Counted from the first letter of the stretch, positions 1 through 9,077 are shown. The stretch is 64,000 bases of DNA from Ruminiclostridium papyrosolvens DSM 2782 (GCF_029318685.1 NZ_CP119677.1:2218501-2282500); one strand, 5' to 3'. Numbers and translations: made by a program. Notes: a model not told the origin generated them from the sequence alone.

Positions 1-333
1 CAGGAAGTAGGCATGAACCTTGCTTTTACGGGAGCCATTAAGGATGATATTATGGATACTGGTGAGGTTGCCATGGAGCTTCTTCACAGGTTGTCAAAAA
101 CATACAATACTGAACTTTGTACTCGCTTCAAGCTTGAGCCTGAAACTATAAAAGATATGAAGCCTCTTGAGCTGTTGGAGACGGTTGGACGTAAAAGAGG
201 GTGCATTGTTTCAAAAGGTGAGATAGATTATTCAAGAATTTCAGCTATAGTTCTGGATGAATTCAGGGGTGGTAAGATAGGACGTGTAACCCTTGAGAAG
301 CCGGGGGACAGGGCTGAAACAAAGACTGAATAG
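1..333 (+). CDS. rbgA: Ribosome biogenesis GTPase RbgA/YlqF, C-terminal part (cut by window edge)
   Basis: This is the 3' end of a gene that begins left of the window; the frame is open from base 1 and ends with TAG at 331-333. The visible 110 residues start QEVGMNLAFTGAIKDDIMD and contain a helical tail resembling the C-terminal domain of the circularly permuted GTPase YlqF/RbgA, which acts in late 50S subunit assembly. The G motifs are outside the window, so the call rests on the tail and on synteny: ylqF-rnhB-ylqG-ylqH is a known Firmicutes order and the same order follows here. A clear intrinsic terminator follows the stop. Confidence 0.8.
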   Translation, partial: QEVGMNLAFTGAIKDDIMDTGEVAMELLHRLSKTYNTELCTRFKLEPETIKDMKPLELLETVGRKRGCIVSKGEIDYSRISAIVLDEFRGGKIGRVTLEKPGDRAETKTE

Positions 334-341
334 AAATAGAA

Positions 342-369
342 AAGGTTGCCCTTTTAGGGCAGCCTTTTT
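342..369 (+). terminator. Intrinsic terminator after rbgA
   Basis: A 10-bp stem (342-351 with 357-366, one G-U pair) with a 5-nt loop is followed by a T run. It lies 9 nt after the rbgA stop, so rnhB probably has its own promoter. Confidence 0.8.
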
Positions 370-462
370 ATGGCAGGAGGCATTATTTATAACACCAGCC
401 ATTACAAATAATATATAAGAAATTAAATGTGTTTATTATATTGTATATATTGGAGAATAAAA

Positions 463-1230
463 ATGGGAAATTTAACACTAAAGCAAATTCAGGAAGAGGC
501 TCAAAAGCTTACGGTTCATGAAGCAATTGAGTACTTGTCGTCTTTACATAACACAGGTTTTAAAGTAGATAAACTTTTAGAAAAATATTATAAAATAAAG
601 CAAAAGCACGAAAAGGAAATGGAAAGACTTCATAAAATGCTCTGTTTTGAAAGACAGGCTATAAGTGAAGGCTTTGATTATATTGCAGGCGTTGACGAAG
701 CAGGGCGTGGACCTCTGGCAGGCCCTGTAGTGGCGGCTGCTGTAGTTTTACCCAAGGGACTGACAATAGAAGGTGTAAATGATTCAAAAAAACTTTCAGA
801 GGCTCAAAGAGAAAAATTATTTGATGAAATAAAAGAAAAAGCTCTTTCTTATGGGATTTCAGTTGTTGATGAAAAATACATAGATGAGGTTAATATATTA
901 AATGCAACAAAAATGGCAATGACTGAAGCCTTAAACCGACTTGACCCCATTGCTGACTGTATTCTTTTAGATGCTGTAAGTCTTGATAATATAAGTACAA
1001 AGCAGGTTCCCATTATAAAAGGTGATAGCCTTAGTCTGTCCATTGCAGCAGCATCAATCCTTGCAAAGGTTACAAGAGACAGGCTTTTAATGGAATATGA
1101 TGCAAAATATCCACAGTATGGATTTGCTGCACATAAAGGATATGGAACTCCTCAACATATTTCTGCTATTAAAAAATTTGGTCTTTGTCCGATACATAGA
1201 TTAAGCTTTGTTAAAAATTTCGTGGAGTGA
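463..1230 (+). CDS. rnhB: Ribonuclease HII
   Basis: RNase HII removes RNA from RNA-DNA hybrids and single ribonucleotides from DNA in the cytoplasm. The catalytic core starts at about residue 70 with the family signature IAGVDEAGRGPLAGPVVAAA, which carries the first Asp and Glu of the active site. A later LLDAV segment and the IPIIKGDSLSLSIAAASILAKV-type stretch match the family. About 65 residues of helical extension precede the core, as in Bacillus-type RnhB. I chose ATG 463 because TGGAG at 451-455 lies 7 nt before it; an in-frame ATG at 427 has no ribosome site. Product is 255 aa. It sits between rbgA and the ylqG-like gene. Confidence 0.93.
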   Translation: MGNLTLKQIQEEAQKLTVHEAIEYLSSLHNTGFKVDKLLEKYYKIKQKHEKEMERLHKMLCFERQAISEGFDYIAGVDEAGRGPLAGPVVAAAVVLPKGLTIEGVNDSKKLSEAQREKLFDEIKEKALSYGISVVDEKYIDEVNILNATKMAMTEALNRLDPIADCILLDAVSLDNISTKQVPIIKGDSLSLSIAAASILAKVTRDRLLMEYDAKYPQYGFAAHKGYGTPQHISAIKKFGLCPIHRLSFVKNFVE

Positions 1231-1287
1231 TACGTATTCTTCAAAAGATTTGCATAGCAATTTATTGTATGGCTGGAGGATAAGAGA

Positions 1288-3063
1288 TTGAGAATAGATG
1301 GGTTAGCAGCAGGTCAAATAAATATTTCAAATAACAATACGGATATTCTGAATAAACTTAAACCGGGTGACGTAATCAGGGCACAGATACTTGAGAACAG
1401 CGGAGAAGAACTGACCATAAAGCTTTCAGACGGTTCTGAGGTAAATGCAAATGCCTTAAAAACAATTAATGCAAAAGAAGGAGACTTTGTCAACTTTGTT
1501 TTCAAGGGAACAGAGGATGGTAAGCTTGTTCTTGAGTCTTTAGGAGCAAACTCGTCCCAGCCTGTTAATGAGGCTCTTATAAATGCTAAAAGTGCTTTAG
1601 CTTCAATTAATGTGCCTATTTCTGATAAAAATATAGAAATGGCTATGGCATTACTTAAGCAAAACTTGCCTGTAACCAATGAAACCTTATTAAAAATGGC
1701 AGAACTGACTGGCTCAGGCAAGGGGTTAAAAGCGGATGCGGCTGCTTTTCTTATAGCATCAAAATTATCTGATAATAATAGTAATATTGAAAACCTCCAG
1801 AGCCTGCTTTCCGGCCGTTTAAAAATAACAGATAACATAAGTGGTCTTATAAAACTTGTTGAGGGTACAGGGGAGACTGAAGCCCCTAAAACGCCACAAG
1901 AAATTGTTAACAGACTTGCAAGTCTTGTAAAGGAAAACAATGAAAATATACCTGTTAAAGCAGCAGTTATTGATAATATCCTTGACAGGCTTATTTCAGG
2001 TATAAAAATGAAGCTGGGAAGTGGGGAGAGTATTGCTGAGGGAAGCAGTGCAAGTAATAGCCCTGCAGGAAAATCTGAAGCAGCACTCTTGAAGGGAAAT
2101 AGTCCCGCCACAGGTGTACAAAATTCTGCTGTGGATGAAAATCAGCCAAATACGTCAAGTACTCAAAACAGTAAGGCTAAAACTGAAATCAATCAGTTAT
2201 TACGTGAAGAGAAGGGTTTTAGCATAGATAAAAACATATCCTCTGAACCACTTTCAAAGGCAGACCTGCCGATTCTCAAGGATATAAGAAACCAACTTCA
2301 AACTATTGCAGAGGAACAAAAACTCACTCAAGAACAATTTACGGCTATTAAATATATTGCCAAGGAAATTAACAGTACTATTGACAAAATAGGATTAAGA
2401 CAGCAGGAATTGGATAGCTTCAACTTAGATGCAGGTAAACAACATATTATAAAGGATGCGGTAAATACTCTTAAAAACCTGATTGTCAGAATAGACCGCC
2501 AAAACAACGAGGAAATTAATCCTGTAAAGCTTTACAATGACTTTGAAAGCTCCCTGACAATAGTAAAAAATGCCATACAGCATTTGCCTTCCGCAGCCAG
2601 GGAAGCAGCGGTAAACATAATCAATAACTTGGAGGGTAATGTTAATTTTATAAACCAATTGAATAATTACAGTTCATATGTTCAGCTTCCCCTGAGCATA
2701 TTCAACAAAAACACTACCGGTGAGCTTTATATGCTTAAAAAAGGTTCCAAGGCAAAAAAGCTGGACCCGTCAAATTTGACGGTACTCCTTTCATTGGAAA
2801 CTAACAATATCGGAAGGATAGATACCTTATTAAGCATAAAGGAAAAGGATGTCAGCACAAATTTCAGGCTTGAAGACAGCGGAGTTTTCAATATATTAAA
2901 GGACAGCCACAAGTTGTTGTACAATTCACTGCTGGAAAAGGGCTTTAGGTTAGTGGATTTTACTTATAAGCTCTTGGAAGACCCAATCAACATCGTAAAT
3001 TTTGAAGAAGAAGCTAAAAAAGAGTTTATCAAAACGCCAAATAATATCGATATTTTAGTGTAA
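1288..3063 (+). CDS. YlqG-like / FliK-like protein (hook-length control homologue outside a flagellar operon)
   Basis: A 591-aa protein with no signal peptide. Residues 1-90 resemble an OB-like N-terminal part (KPGDVIRAQILENSGEELTIKL). The middle (about 255-320) is low-complexity, rich in Ser, Asn and Lys, and the last 150 residues form a compact domain (SIFNKNTTGELYMLKKGSK) resembling FliK-type C-terminal domains. Position between rnhB and a small FlhB-like gene matches B. subtilis ylqG-ylqH, a pair reminiscent of the FliK-FlhB substrate-switch partnership. Start is TTG 1288 with GGAGG at 1275-1279. Function is unproven; the name rests on domain resemblance and synteny. Confidence 0.65.
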   Translation: MRIDGLAAGQINISNNNTDILNKLKPGDVIRAQILENSGEELTIKLSDGSEVNANALKTINAKEGDFVNFVFKGTEDGKLVLESLGANSSQPVNEALINAKSALASINVPISDKNIEMAMALLKQNLPVTNETLLKMAELTGSGKGLKADAAAFLIASKLSDNNSNIENLQSLLSGRLKITDNISGLIKLVEGTGETEAPKTPQEIVNRLASLVKENNENIPVKAAVIDNILDRLISGIKMKLGSGESIAEGSSASNSPAGKSEAALLKGNSPATGVQNSAVDENQPNTSSTQNSKAKTEINQLLREEKGFSIDKNISSEPLSKADLPILKDIRNQLQTIAEEQKLTQEQFTAIKYIAKEINSTIDKIGLRQQELDSFNLDAGKQHIIKDAVNTLKNLIVRIDRQNNEEINPVKLYNDFESSLTIVKNAIQHLPSAAREAAVNIINNLEGNVNFINQLNNYSSYVQLPLSIFNKNTTGELYMLKKGSKAKKLDPSNLTVLLSLETNNIGRIDTLLSIKEKDVSTNFRLEDSGVFNILKDSHKLLYNSLLEKGFRLVDFTYKLLEDPINIVNFEEEAKKEFIKTPNNIDILV

Positions 3064-3102
3064 ATACATCAAAATCAAAATTACGAATGGTGGGGATGAC
3101 GG

Positions 3103-3399
3103 TTGAAGGAAGACAACGTAAAAAAACAAATAAAACATGCAGCAGCCCTTCAATATTCACCTGATTCTGACGCAGCTCCCAGAATAGTTGCAGCCGGAAA
3201 GGGTCAAATAGCAGAGAGAATTATTCAGAAGGCACAGGAAAATAATGTTCCGTTATATCAGGACACAAATCTGGCCCAAACTCTTTCCTCTTTAAGTATA
3301 GGGGATGAAATACCTCCTGAAATATATGAAGTGGTTGCAGAGATACTTATTTTTATTGGCTGTGTGGATGAAAGCTATGGAGATTTGTACGATGACTGA
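3103..3399 (+). CDS. Small FlhB-like (EscU/YscU C-terminal domain) protein, YlqH-like
   Basis: A 98-aa protein that corresponds only to the cytoplasmic C-terminal domain of FlhB/YscU export-switch proteins; the membrane part is absent. Motifs such as AAALQYSPDSDAAPRIVAAG and NNVPLYQD match the region after the FlhB cleavage site, but the autocleavage NPTH motif is replaced (YSPD). The same stand-alone form is YlqH in Bacillus. Start is TTG 3103 preceded by a G-rich purine stretch (GGTGGGGATGACGG). It overlaps yraN by 8 bases, suggesting translational coupling. Role unknown. Confidence 0.75.
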   Translation: MKEDNVKKQIKHAAALQYSPDSDAAPRIVAAGKGQIAERIIQKAQENNVPLYQDTNLAQTLSSLSIGDEIPPEIYEVVAEILIFIGCVDESYGDLYDD

Positions 3400-3772
3400 T
3401 GCGAATAAAAGGGAAATTGGAGCAGTCGGTGAGAGAGAAGCTGCGGAATTCCTTCAAAGAAACGGATACACTATTCTGAAAATAAATTACAGAGTAGGAC
3501 GTTTGGGCGAAATAGATATAATTGCCAATGATAATGAATACATATGTTTTATAGAGGTAAAAACCAGAAGAACAAGTACATTCGGATCACCCGGTGAAGC
3601 AGTGACAAAGACAAAACAGCAGAAGATTCGCCAAATAGCAGCTATCTATCTGACAAACACAAGAAAAATGGATAGTAACGTAAGATTTGATGTTATTGAA
3701 ATATTAATGAATAAATCCATGGAAAGTGTAAATAGCATAAAAAGTATTAATCTTATAAAAGACGCCTTTTAA
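3392..3772 (+). CDS. yraN: YraN family (UPF0102) endonuclease-like protein
   Basis: A 126-aa protein of the YraN family, with a restriction-endonuclease-like fold. Visible motifs are GEREAAEFLQRNGYTIL, then NYRVGRLGEIDIIAND and FIEVKTRR, which carry the E...D...E-x-K residues of a PD-(D/E)xK nuclease core. I chose ATG 3392, inside the end of the preceding gene, because the family begins with this short N-terminus; a longer in-frame ORF from 3305 would only read the other gene out of frame. Its role is not established; some members are linked to DNA uptake or repair. Confidence 0.88.
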   Translation: MTDANKREIGAVGEREAAEFLQRNGYTILKINYRVGRLGEIDIIANDNEYICFIEVKTRRTSTFGSPGEAVTKTKQQKIRQIAAIYLTNTRKMDSNVRFDVIEILMNKSMESVNSIKSINLIKDAF

Positions 3773-3812
3773 GAAAGTATCAAATTCATATTGTTAAAAT
3801 GGAGATGACAGA

Positions 3813-4751
3813 ATGACTTTTGTTGACGCACATTGTGATACCATTACAACTATAATGAAAACAGGTGAAGCCCTGAAAAGTAACACCGGACATATTGATA
3901 TGGACAGACTAAAAAAGTATGATAGTTTTGTTCAGTTTTTTGCAGCATTTATTTCGCCTGAGCAGGCTAAAATGGGGGCTTTAAGGCGGGCACTTGATAT
4001 TATCGACAAACTCTACAGAGAAATAGAAATTAATAAGAATGATATAATGTTATGCCGAGATTACAATGATATAGCAAATGCAATAAAGAGTCGTAAAGTA
4101 GCTGCTGTTCTTACCATTGAGGGCGGGGAAGCACTGGAGGGAAGCTTGGCTGTATTGCGTATGCTTTATCAATTGGGTGTGAGGGCAATAACTCTCACTT
4201 GGAATTACAGAAACCAGATTGCTGACGGTGTAGCTGACTCTGTTACAAAAGGAGGTCTTACACCTTTTGGAAGGGAAGTAGTTGCTGAAATGAACAGACT
4301 GGGAATGCTGGTAGATGTATCCCACCTGTCAGAGTCGGGATTTTGGGATGTAATAAGTCTTTCGTCATCACCCATAATAGCATCCCATTCAAATGCTATA
4401 AAGATTTGCTCTCACAGCAGAAACTTAACCGATGAACAGCTTCTTGCATTGAAAAAAAATGGCGGTGTAACAGGTATAAATCTTTGCCCATACTTCATAG
4501 TTAATGAGGGTAAAGCCGAAATAAAACATGTCATATCTCATATTGAGCATATTGTAGGACTTACAGGGGAAGATACTCTTGGAATCGGAGCTGATTTTGA
4601 CGGAATAGATGAAACGCCTGTGGGACTTGAAGGAGTACAGTCCATATCGGATTTAATCAATGAATTGCTAAAATTAAATTATAGCGAAGCACTTGTAAAT
4701 AAAATTGCAGGAGAAAATTTTTTAAGAGTGCTGAAAACAGTTATTAAGTAA
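3813..4751 (+). CDS. Membrane-type dipeptidase (peptidase M19)
   Basis: A 312-aa metallopeptidase of the renal dipeptidase family. It begins with the metal-binding DAHCDTI motif. The bridging Glu lies in TIEGGEALEG (about residue 103), and later ligands in DVSHLS and IASHSNA. The C-terminal IGADFDGID is also typical. Such enzymes hydrolyse dipeptides, often with D- or dehydro-amino acids. No signal peptide is seen, so it is probably cytoplasmic. ATG 3813 has GGAGATGA 8 nt upstream. It lies 40 nt after yraN and may be cotranscribed; three hairpins follow it. Confidence 0.88.
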   Translation: MTFVDAHCDTITTIMKTGEALKSNTGHIDMDRLKKYDSFVQFFAAFISPEQAKMGALRRALDIIDKLYREIEINKNDIMLCRDYNDIANAIKSRKVAAVLTIEGGEALEGSLAVLRMLYQLGVRAITLTWNYRNQIADGVADSVTKGGLTPFGREVVAEMNRLGMLVDVSHLSESGFWDVISLSSSPIIASHSNAIKICSHSRNLTDEQLLALKKNGGVTGINLCPYFIVNEGKAEIKHVISHIEHIVGLTGEDTLGIGADFDGIDETPVGLEGVQSISDLINELLKLNYSEALVNKIAGENFLRVLKTVIK

Positions 4752-4761
4752 GAAAAATTAC

Positions 4762-4875
4762 AAGCCGCTAATCTCAACTGGACAGGAAGGGGGAGCATTA
4801 GCGGCTTATATTATTAATCTTGGAAATGCCTTTTGAAGGCATTCATTTCTGATATGGAAGCCTTATAGGCTTCTT
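4762..4875 (+). terminator. Three consecutive hairpins after the dipeptidase gene
   Basis: Three inverted repeats follow one another: an 11-bp perfect stem 4762-4772/4797-4807, an 8-bp stem 4825-4832/4836-4843 and a 7-bp stem 4857-4863/4867-4873. The last leads into a moderately T-rich tract. Together they probably end the transcript. The rest of the 445-nt gap to 5196 is AT-rich and holds no recognisable gene. Confidence 0.55.
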
Positions 4876-5168
4876 TACTTTTCTGAAATAAGATAACTAT
4901 GGTTTACATAATATTTTAATATGTAAATTATTATACAAAGCACATGGAGTAATGTCAATTGACTAAAATGTGTAATATCTGTGTTTTCTACTTTATTTCT
5001 CCATTAGGTGTAGGGGGGCTATAACCGCCTTTTATTGCTATATTTCAACATAAAAGGCTTTATAAAAAATTAACTGCAGTTTGATTCTTAGATTCCTGCA
5101 TAAATTTTAATAAAAGTCTTTTAAAGAATATTAGGGGTTATTTTTTTGAATTAGCAAGAACATAAAAC

Positions 5169-5197
5169 TTGCAAATATTAAAAATATGTATTAGAAT
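5169..5197 (+). promoter_or_regulatory. Candidate sigma-A promoter for the aminotransferase gene
   Basis: TTGCAA (5169-5174) and TAGAAT (5192-5197) are separated by 17 nt and lie about 50 nt before the start codon. Confidence 0.5.
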
Positions 5198-5244
5198 TGA
5201 TATATGTTTGTAACAGGTCAAAATGGCAGTTGGAGGAGATAATT

Positions 5245-6522
5245 ATGAAGAGTTATAAAGATTTATCCAAAGAAGAATTAAAAAATGAAATTGAGATATT
5301 AGAAAAAAGATATAATGCTTTTAAAGCGCAGAATCTTAAACTCGATATGACCAGAGGTAAGCCCTGTGCTGAACAGCTTGATATAAGCATGGATATACTT
5401 GATATACCTGCAAAAGAACTCAGAAAGGCTGCGGATGGCACAGATTGCTTTAATTATGGAGTCTTAGACGGTATTCCTGAAGCAAAGGCACTTTTTGCTG
5501 AAATGCTGGAGGTAAATACAGATGAAATCATTGTTGGAGGCAATTCCAGTCTGAACTTAATGTACGATACTATTGCAAGAGCTATGTCACTGGGTATCTT
5601 GGGAAGCACTCCATGGTCAAAGCTAGATGGTGTAAAATTCCTTTGTCCGAGTCCCGGATATGACAGACATTTTGCTATATGTGAATTATTTGGAATAGAA
5701 ATGATTACCGTAGATATGAAACAGGACGGACCGGATATGGATACCGTTGAAAAACTTGTTTCTGAAGACGAAAGTATAAAAGGTATATGGTGTGTACCAA
5801 AATATAGCAATCCTGACGGAATTACTTATACTGACGAGGTTGTTAACAGATTTGCGAACCTGAAGCCAAAAGCAAAGGATTTCAGAATATTCTGGGATAA
5901 CGCTTATTGCGTACATCATTTGTCAGAAAATCCTGACAAATTGAAGAACATACTTAAAGCCTGTAAGGATGCAGGAAAAGAGAATATGGTATATATTTTC
6001 AGTTCAACATCAAAGATAAGCTTCCCGGGTGCAGGGGTTGCGGTAATGGCAACAAGTACAGAAAATTTAAAAGGAATCAAAAAGAGTCTTACTATACAAA
6101 CAATTGGTCACGATAAGATAAATCAATTAAGACATGCAAAGTACTTTAAAAATCTTGAGGGTATTAATACTCACATGAAAAAGCATGCTGGCATATTGGA
6201 GCCAAAATTCAATACAGTTCTTCAAATTTTACAAGAAGAGCTTGGAGGCAAGGACATTGCTTCATGGAATAAGCCAAACGGAGGATACTTTGTCAGCCTC
6301 AATACTCTGGACAATTGCGCAAAAGAGGTTGCTAAGCTTGCAGGCGAAGCAGGAGTGGCATTAACTAAAGCAGGTGCTACATTCCCCTATGGAAATGACC
6401 CAAGGGACAGGAACCTGAGAATAGCTCCAACAATGCCTCCTGTTGAGGAATTGAAGAAGGCAATAGAAGTTCTGGCAATATGTGTTCAGCTTGTAAGTGC
6501 TTCTAAACTGTTAAATCAATAA
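5245..6522 (+). CDS. PLP-dependent class I aminotransferase (MocR-like aminotransferase family)
   Basis: A 425-aa aminotransferase. The PLP-binding lysine is in SSTSKISFPGAGVAV (about residue 260). The upstream CVPKYSNPDGITY and FWDNAY motifs bind the cofactor ring, and RIAPT near the C-terminus holds the substrate carboxylate Arg. This subgroup (Pfam Aminotran_MocR type) includes aspartate- or alanine-like enzymes; the substrate cannot be told from sequence. ATG 5245 is chosen because GGAGGAG at 5232-5238 lies 6 nt before it. It appears monocistronic, with a promoter upstream and a terminator downstream. Confidence 0.82.
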   Translation: MKSYKDLSKEELKNEIEILEKRYNAFKAQNLKLDMTRGKPCAEQLDISMDILDIPAKELRKAADGTDCFNYGVLDGIPEAKALFAEMLEVNTDEIIVGGNSSLNLMYDTIARAMSLGILGSTPWSKLDGVKFLCPSPGYDRHFAICELFGIEMITVDMKQDGPDMDTVEKLVSEDESIKGIWCVPKYSNPDGITYTDEVVNRFANLKPKAKDFRIFWDNAYCVHHLSENPDKLKNILKACKDAGKENMVYIFSSTSKISFPGAGVAVMATSTENLKGIKKSLTIQTIGHDKINQLRHAKYFKNLEGINTHMKKHAGILEPKFNTVLQILQEELGGKDIASWNKPNGGYFVSLNTLDNCAKEVAKLAGEAGVALTKAGATFPYGNDPRDRNLRIAPTMPPVEELKKAIEVLAICVQLVSASKLLNQ

Positions 6523-6624
6523 TTATTTTATAAATAGCTTGAACAGGTGCATTTTTCAAGCTATAATAATCCATGAGTTAGAATTGTAATGCCAATTACA
6601 ATCTCATATTCATAAATGTCTAAA

Positions 6625-6650
6625 GCGGGAGAGTATCCCGCACTTTTTTT
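6625..6650 (+). terminator. Intrinsic terminator after the aminotransferase
   Basis: A 6-bp GC-rich stem (6625-6630/6636-6641), a 5-nt loop and a run of seven T at 6644-6650. Confidence 0.85.
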
Positions 6651-6772
6651 GCAACTTTCAAATCCGAACATTTTTAAATTTATTGATGCAAATATTCGGT
6701 ATATGTTGTATAATATTTGAGTGATATGAGAAATGATTAATTTAAATATTTTGTTTGTTGGGGGATTGTTGA

Positions 6773-8200
6773 ATGAAAAACGTTTATGAAAGTCCTTTTA
6801 ATGCAAGATATGCAAGCAGTGAAATGCAGCAGATTTTTTCGCCGGATATGAAGTTTACTACCTGGAGAAAACTCTGGATTGCACTGGCAGAAGCAGAAAA
6901 GGAACTGGGATTGAATATAACCGATGTTCAAATTGAGCAAATGAAGAAGAATCAGGATAACATTAATTATGAAGTTGCCGAAAAGTATGAAAAAGAGTTC
7001 AGACATGATGTTATGTCTCATGTTCATGCTTTTGGTGAGCTTTGTCCCGACGCAAAGGCTATAATTCATCTTGGAGCAACCTCCTGTTATGTAGGAGATA
7101 ATACAGATATTATAGTAATGAATGAAGCATTGAAGCTTGTAAAAAATAAAATGTTAATTCTTATTAAGAAACTTTCTGACTTTGCGATGGAGTACAAGGA
7201 GCTTCCAACTTTGGGTTTTACTCACTATCAGCCGGCACAGCTGGTTACAGTAGGTAAAAGGGCTACTTTGTGGATTCAGGAACTTCTGATGGATATGGAA
7301 GATTTGGAGCATGTACTTGAAAACATGAAACTCCTTGGCTCAAAGGGTACAACCGGTACGCAGGCAAGTTTTTTGAATCTGTTTGACGGCGACCATGAAA
7401 AAGTTAAGAACCTTGAAAAATTAATTGCTGAAAAGATGGGTTTTAAAAATGTATTTGCCGTTTCTGGCCAGACTTATCCAAGAAAGCTTGACAGCAGAGT
7501 TCTTGGTGTATTAAGTGCAATTGCCCAAAGTGCTTACAAATTCAGTAATGATATGAGACTGTTGCAGAGTATGAAGGAAATAGAGGAACCTTTTGAGGAA
7601 AAACAGATAGGTTCGTCTGCAATGGCATACAAGCGTAATCCTATGAGATGCGAGAGAATTTCTTCCCTTGCAAGATATGTTATAGTTGATGCTTTAAATC
7701 CGGCTATTACAGCGTCTACACAGTGGTTTGAAAGAACACTGGATGATTCGGCTAATAAGAGAATTTCAGTACCCGAGGCTTTTCTTGCAATAGATGCTAT
7801 ACTTAACATATATATTAATGTAGCAAGCGGATTGGTTGTATATCCTAAAGTTATTACAAAACACGTTATGGATGAACTTCCTTTTATGGCTACTGAAAAC
7901 ATAATGATGGAAGCTGTTAAGCGTGGGGGAGACAGACAGGAACTTCATGAATTGATTAGAACTCATTCAATGGAGGCTGGCAAGCGTGTCAAAGTTGACG
8001 GTGAGAAAAACGATCTTATAGAAAGAATTGCCGGAGATGCACGTTTTGGAATGACCCTTGAAGAACTGAATTCTGTTTTGGAGCCAAAGAACTATATAGG
8101 AAGAAGTCCGGAGCAGGTTGTTGAATTTATAGCTAATGAAGTTACCCCGATACTGGGTACAGAACACTTAGCTGATATTCAGGTTGATTTGAAAGTTTAG
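6773..8200 (+). CDS. purB: Adenylosuccinate lyase
   Basis: PurB catalyses two fumarate-releasing steps of purine synthesis (SAICAR to AICAR and adenylosuccinate to AMP). The 475-aa protein carries the superfamily signature SSAMAYKRNPMRCE around residue 282, whose Ser is the catalytic base on a mobile loop, plus THYQPAQ and LGATSCYVGDN motifs for substrate binding. Length fits the family. ATG 6773 follows a GGGGGATTG stretch. It is not in a pur operon here: a terminator precedes it and a hairpin follows it. Confidence 0.95.
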   Translation: MKNVYESPFNARYASSEMQQIFSPDMKFTTWRKLWIALAEAEKELGLNITDVQIEQMKKNQDNINYEVAEKYEKEFRHDVMSHVHAFGELCPDAKAIIHLGATSCYVGDNTDIIVMNEALKLVKNKMLILIKKLSDFAMEYKELPTLGFTHYQPAQLVTVGKRATLWIQELLMDMEDLEHVLENMKLLGSKGTTGTQASFLNLFDGDHEKVKNLEKLIAEKMGFKNVFAVSGQTYPRKLDSRVLGVLSAIAQSAYKFSNDMRLLQSMKEIEEPFEEKQIGSSAMAYKRNPMRCERISSLARYVIVDALNPAITASTQWFERTLDDSANKRISVPEAFLAIDAILNIYINVASGLVVYPKVITKHVMDELPFMATENIMMEAVKRGGDRQELHELIRTHSMEAGKRVKVDGEKNDLIERIAGDARFGMTLEELNSVLEPKNYIGRSPEQVVEFIANEVTPILGTEHLADIQVDLKV

Positions 8201-8211
8201 GAATATTTATG

Positions 8212-8239
8212 TTGAAGTTTGGTATTATGTTGTTATAAT
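8212..8239 (+). promoter_or_regulatory. Promoter for the GntR-family gene
   Basis: TTGAAG (8212-8217) and TATAAT (8234-8239) with a 16-nt spacer. The hairpin at 8244-8274 begins at the expected transcription start. Confidence 0.6.
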
Positions 8240-8243
8240 TATA

Positions 8244-8278
8244 AAGATAGGATGTCTATACATCATCCTATCTTTTAT
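8244..8278 (+). terminator. 11-bp perfect hairpin: purB terminator and/or operator of the GntR gene
   Basis: Arms 8244-8254 and 8264-8274 pair perfectly around a 9-nt loop, followed by TTTATC. It lies both downstream of purB and immediately after the GntR promoter -10 box, so it could act as terminator, operator, or both. Confidence 0.6.
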
Positions 8279-8298
8279 CATATTTTGGGAGTGATTCA

Positions 8299-9039
8299 AT
8301 GATAAATAAATTTAGCAGCATACCGCTATATCTGCAGTTAAAAGATTTAATAATTAAAAAAATAGAAGATAATGAATTCCCTGCAAATTCCCAAATACCT
8401 TCCGAACAGGATTTATGCCAGATGTATGACATAAGCAGGCCTACTGTGAGACAGGCTGTCAGTGAGCTGACTAACAGTGGTTATCTTTATAAGGAGAAAG
8501 GAAAGGGAACATTTGTTTATGGCAGGAAAAATGTAATAGATATCAAGAATTACAGCGGGTTTACAGATTCAATACTTGACTGCCAGACTCCTGCTGAAAA
8601 AAACATTATTGATTTGAAAAACATGGAAAGTTCATCTGTTAGTCATCTAAATGAAATATTCAACTTTAACTCAAGTATGTCAGTTGCAGAAATAACTTAT
8701 TTATCATTTATAAATAATCAGAGAAATGAAGTCTATTCTCTCAATAAGTCATACATATCTCTAAGTCTTTTTCCTGACATTATTTCCCAATTAAAAGATG
8801 GAAAATCTTCAATTGATATTTTAAGAGGAAAATACCCTTTAATTCCTGATAAAAGCAGGAGTATACTTGAAATAGTGTTTGCAGACCAGAATGATTCTCC
8901 GCTTTTGAGAGTTCAGCCGGGTCAGCCACTTATTAAGCTTCAGAATACACTGTTTTCAAAAAGCGGTCAGCCCGTTGAATATATAATATCAAAATATAGG
9001 GCCGATAACTGCAGATTATTGTTTGAAAATAGTAAATAA
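8299..9039 (+). CDS. GntR-family transcriptional regulator with UTRA effector domain
   Basis: A 246-aa HutC/YvoA-type regulator. Residues 5-75 form the winged helix-turn-helix (PLYLQLKDLIIKKIEDNEFP, then SRPTVRQAVSELTNSGYLY and GKGTFVYG). Residues about 95-240 form the UTRA domain, which usually senses a sugar phosphate or related small molecule. ATG 8299 follows GGGAGTGATTCA. No metabolic gene is cotranscribed, so the target is not visible; autoregulation through the palindrome at 8244-8274 is possible. Confidence 0.9.
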   Translation: MINKFSSIPLYLQLKDLIIKKIEDNEFPANSQIPSEQDLCQMYDISRPTVRQAVSELTNSGYLYKEKGKGTFVYGRKNVIDIKNYSGFTDSILDCQTPAEKNIIDLKNMESSSVSHLNEIFNFNSSMSVAEITYLSFINNQRNEVYSLNKSYISLSLFPDIISQLKDGKSSIDILRGKYPLIPDKSRSILEIVFADQNDSPLLRVQPGQPLIKLQNTLFSKSGQPVEYIISKYRADNCRLLFENSK

Positions 9040-9049
9040 CATATATATT

Positions 9050-9077
9050 TTACAGATTACATTAATTCTACTATAAT
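9050..9077 (+). promoter_or_regulatory. Candidate promoter for the serine hydrolase gene
   Basis: TTACAG (9050-9055), a 16-nt spacer and TATAAT (9072-9077), about 36 nt before the ATG. Confidence 0.45.

Noticed and set aside
5020..5070. Riboswitch-like G-rich segment before the aminotransferase
   Set aside because: Only imperfect pairing between GCCTTTTAT and ATAAAAGGC; no known class matched and the gene's promoter lies downstream.
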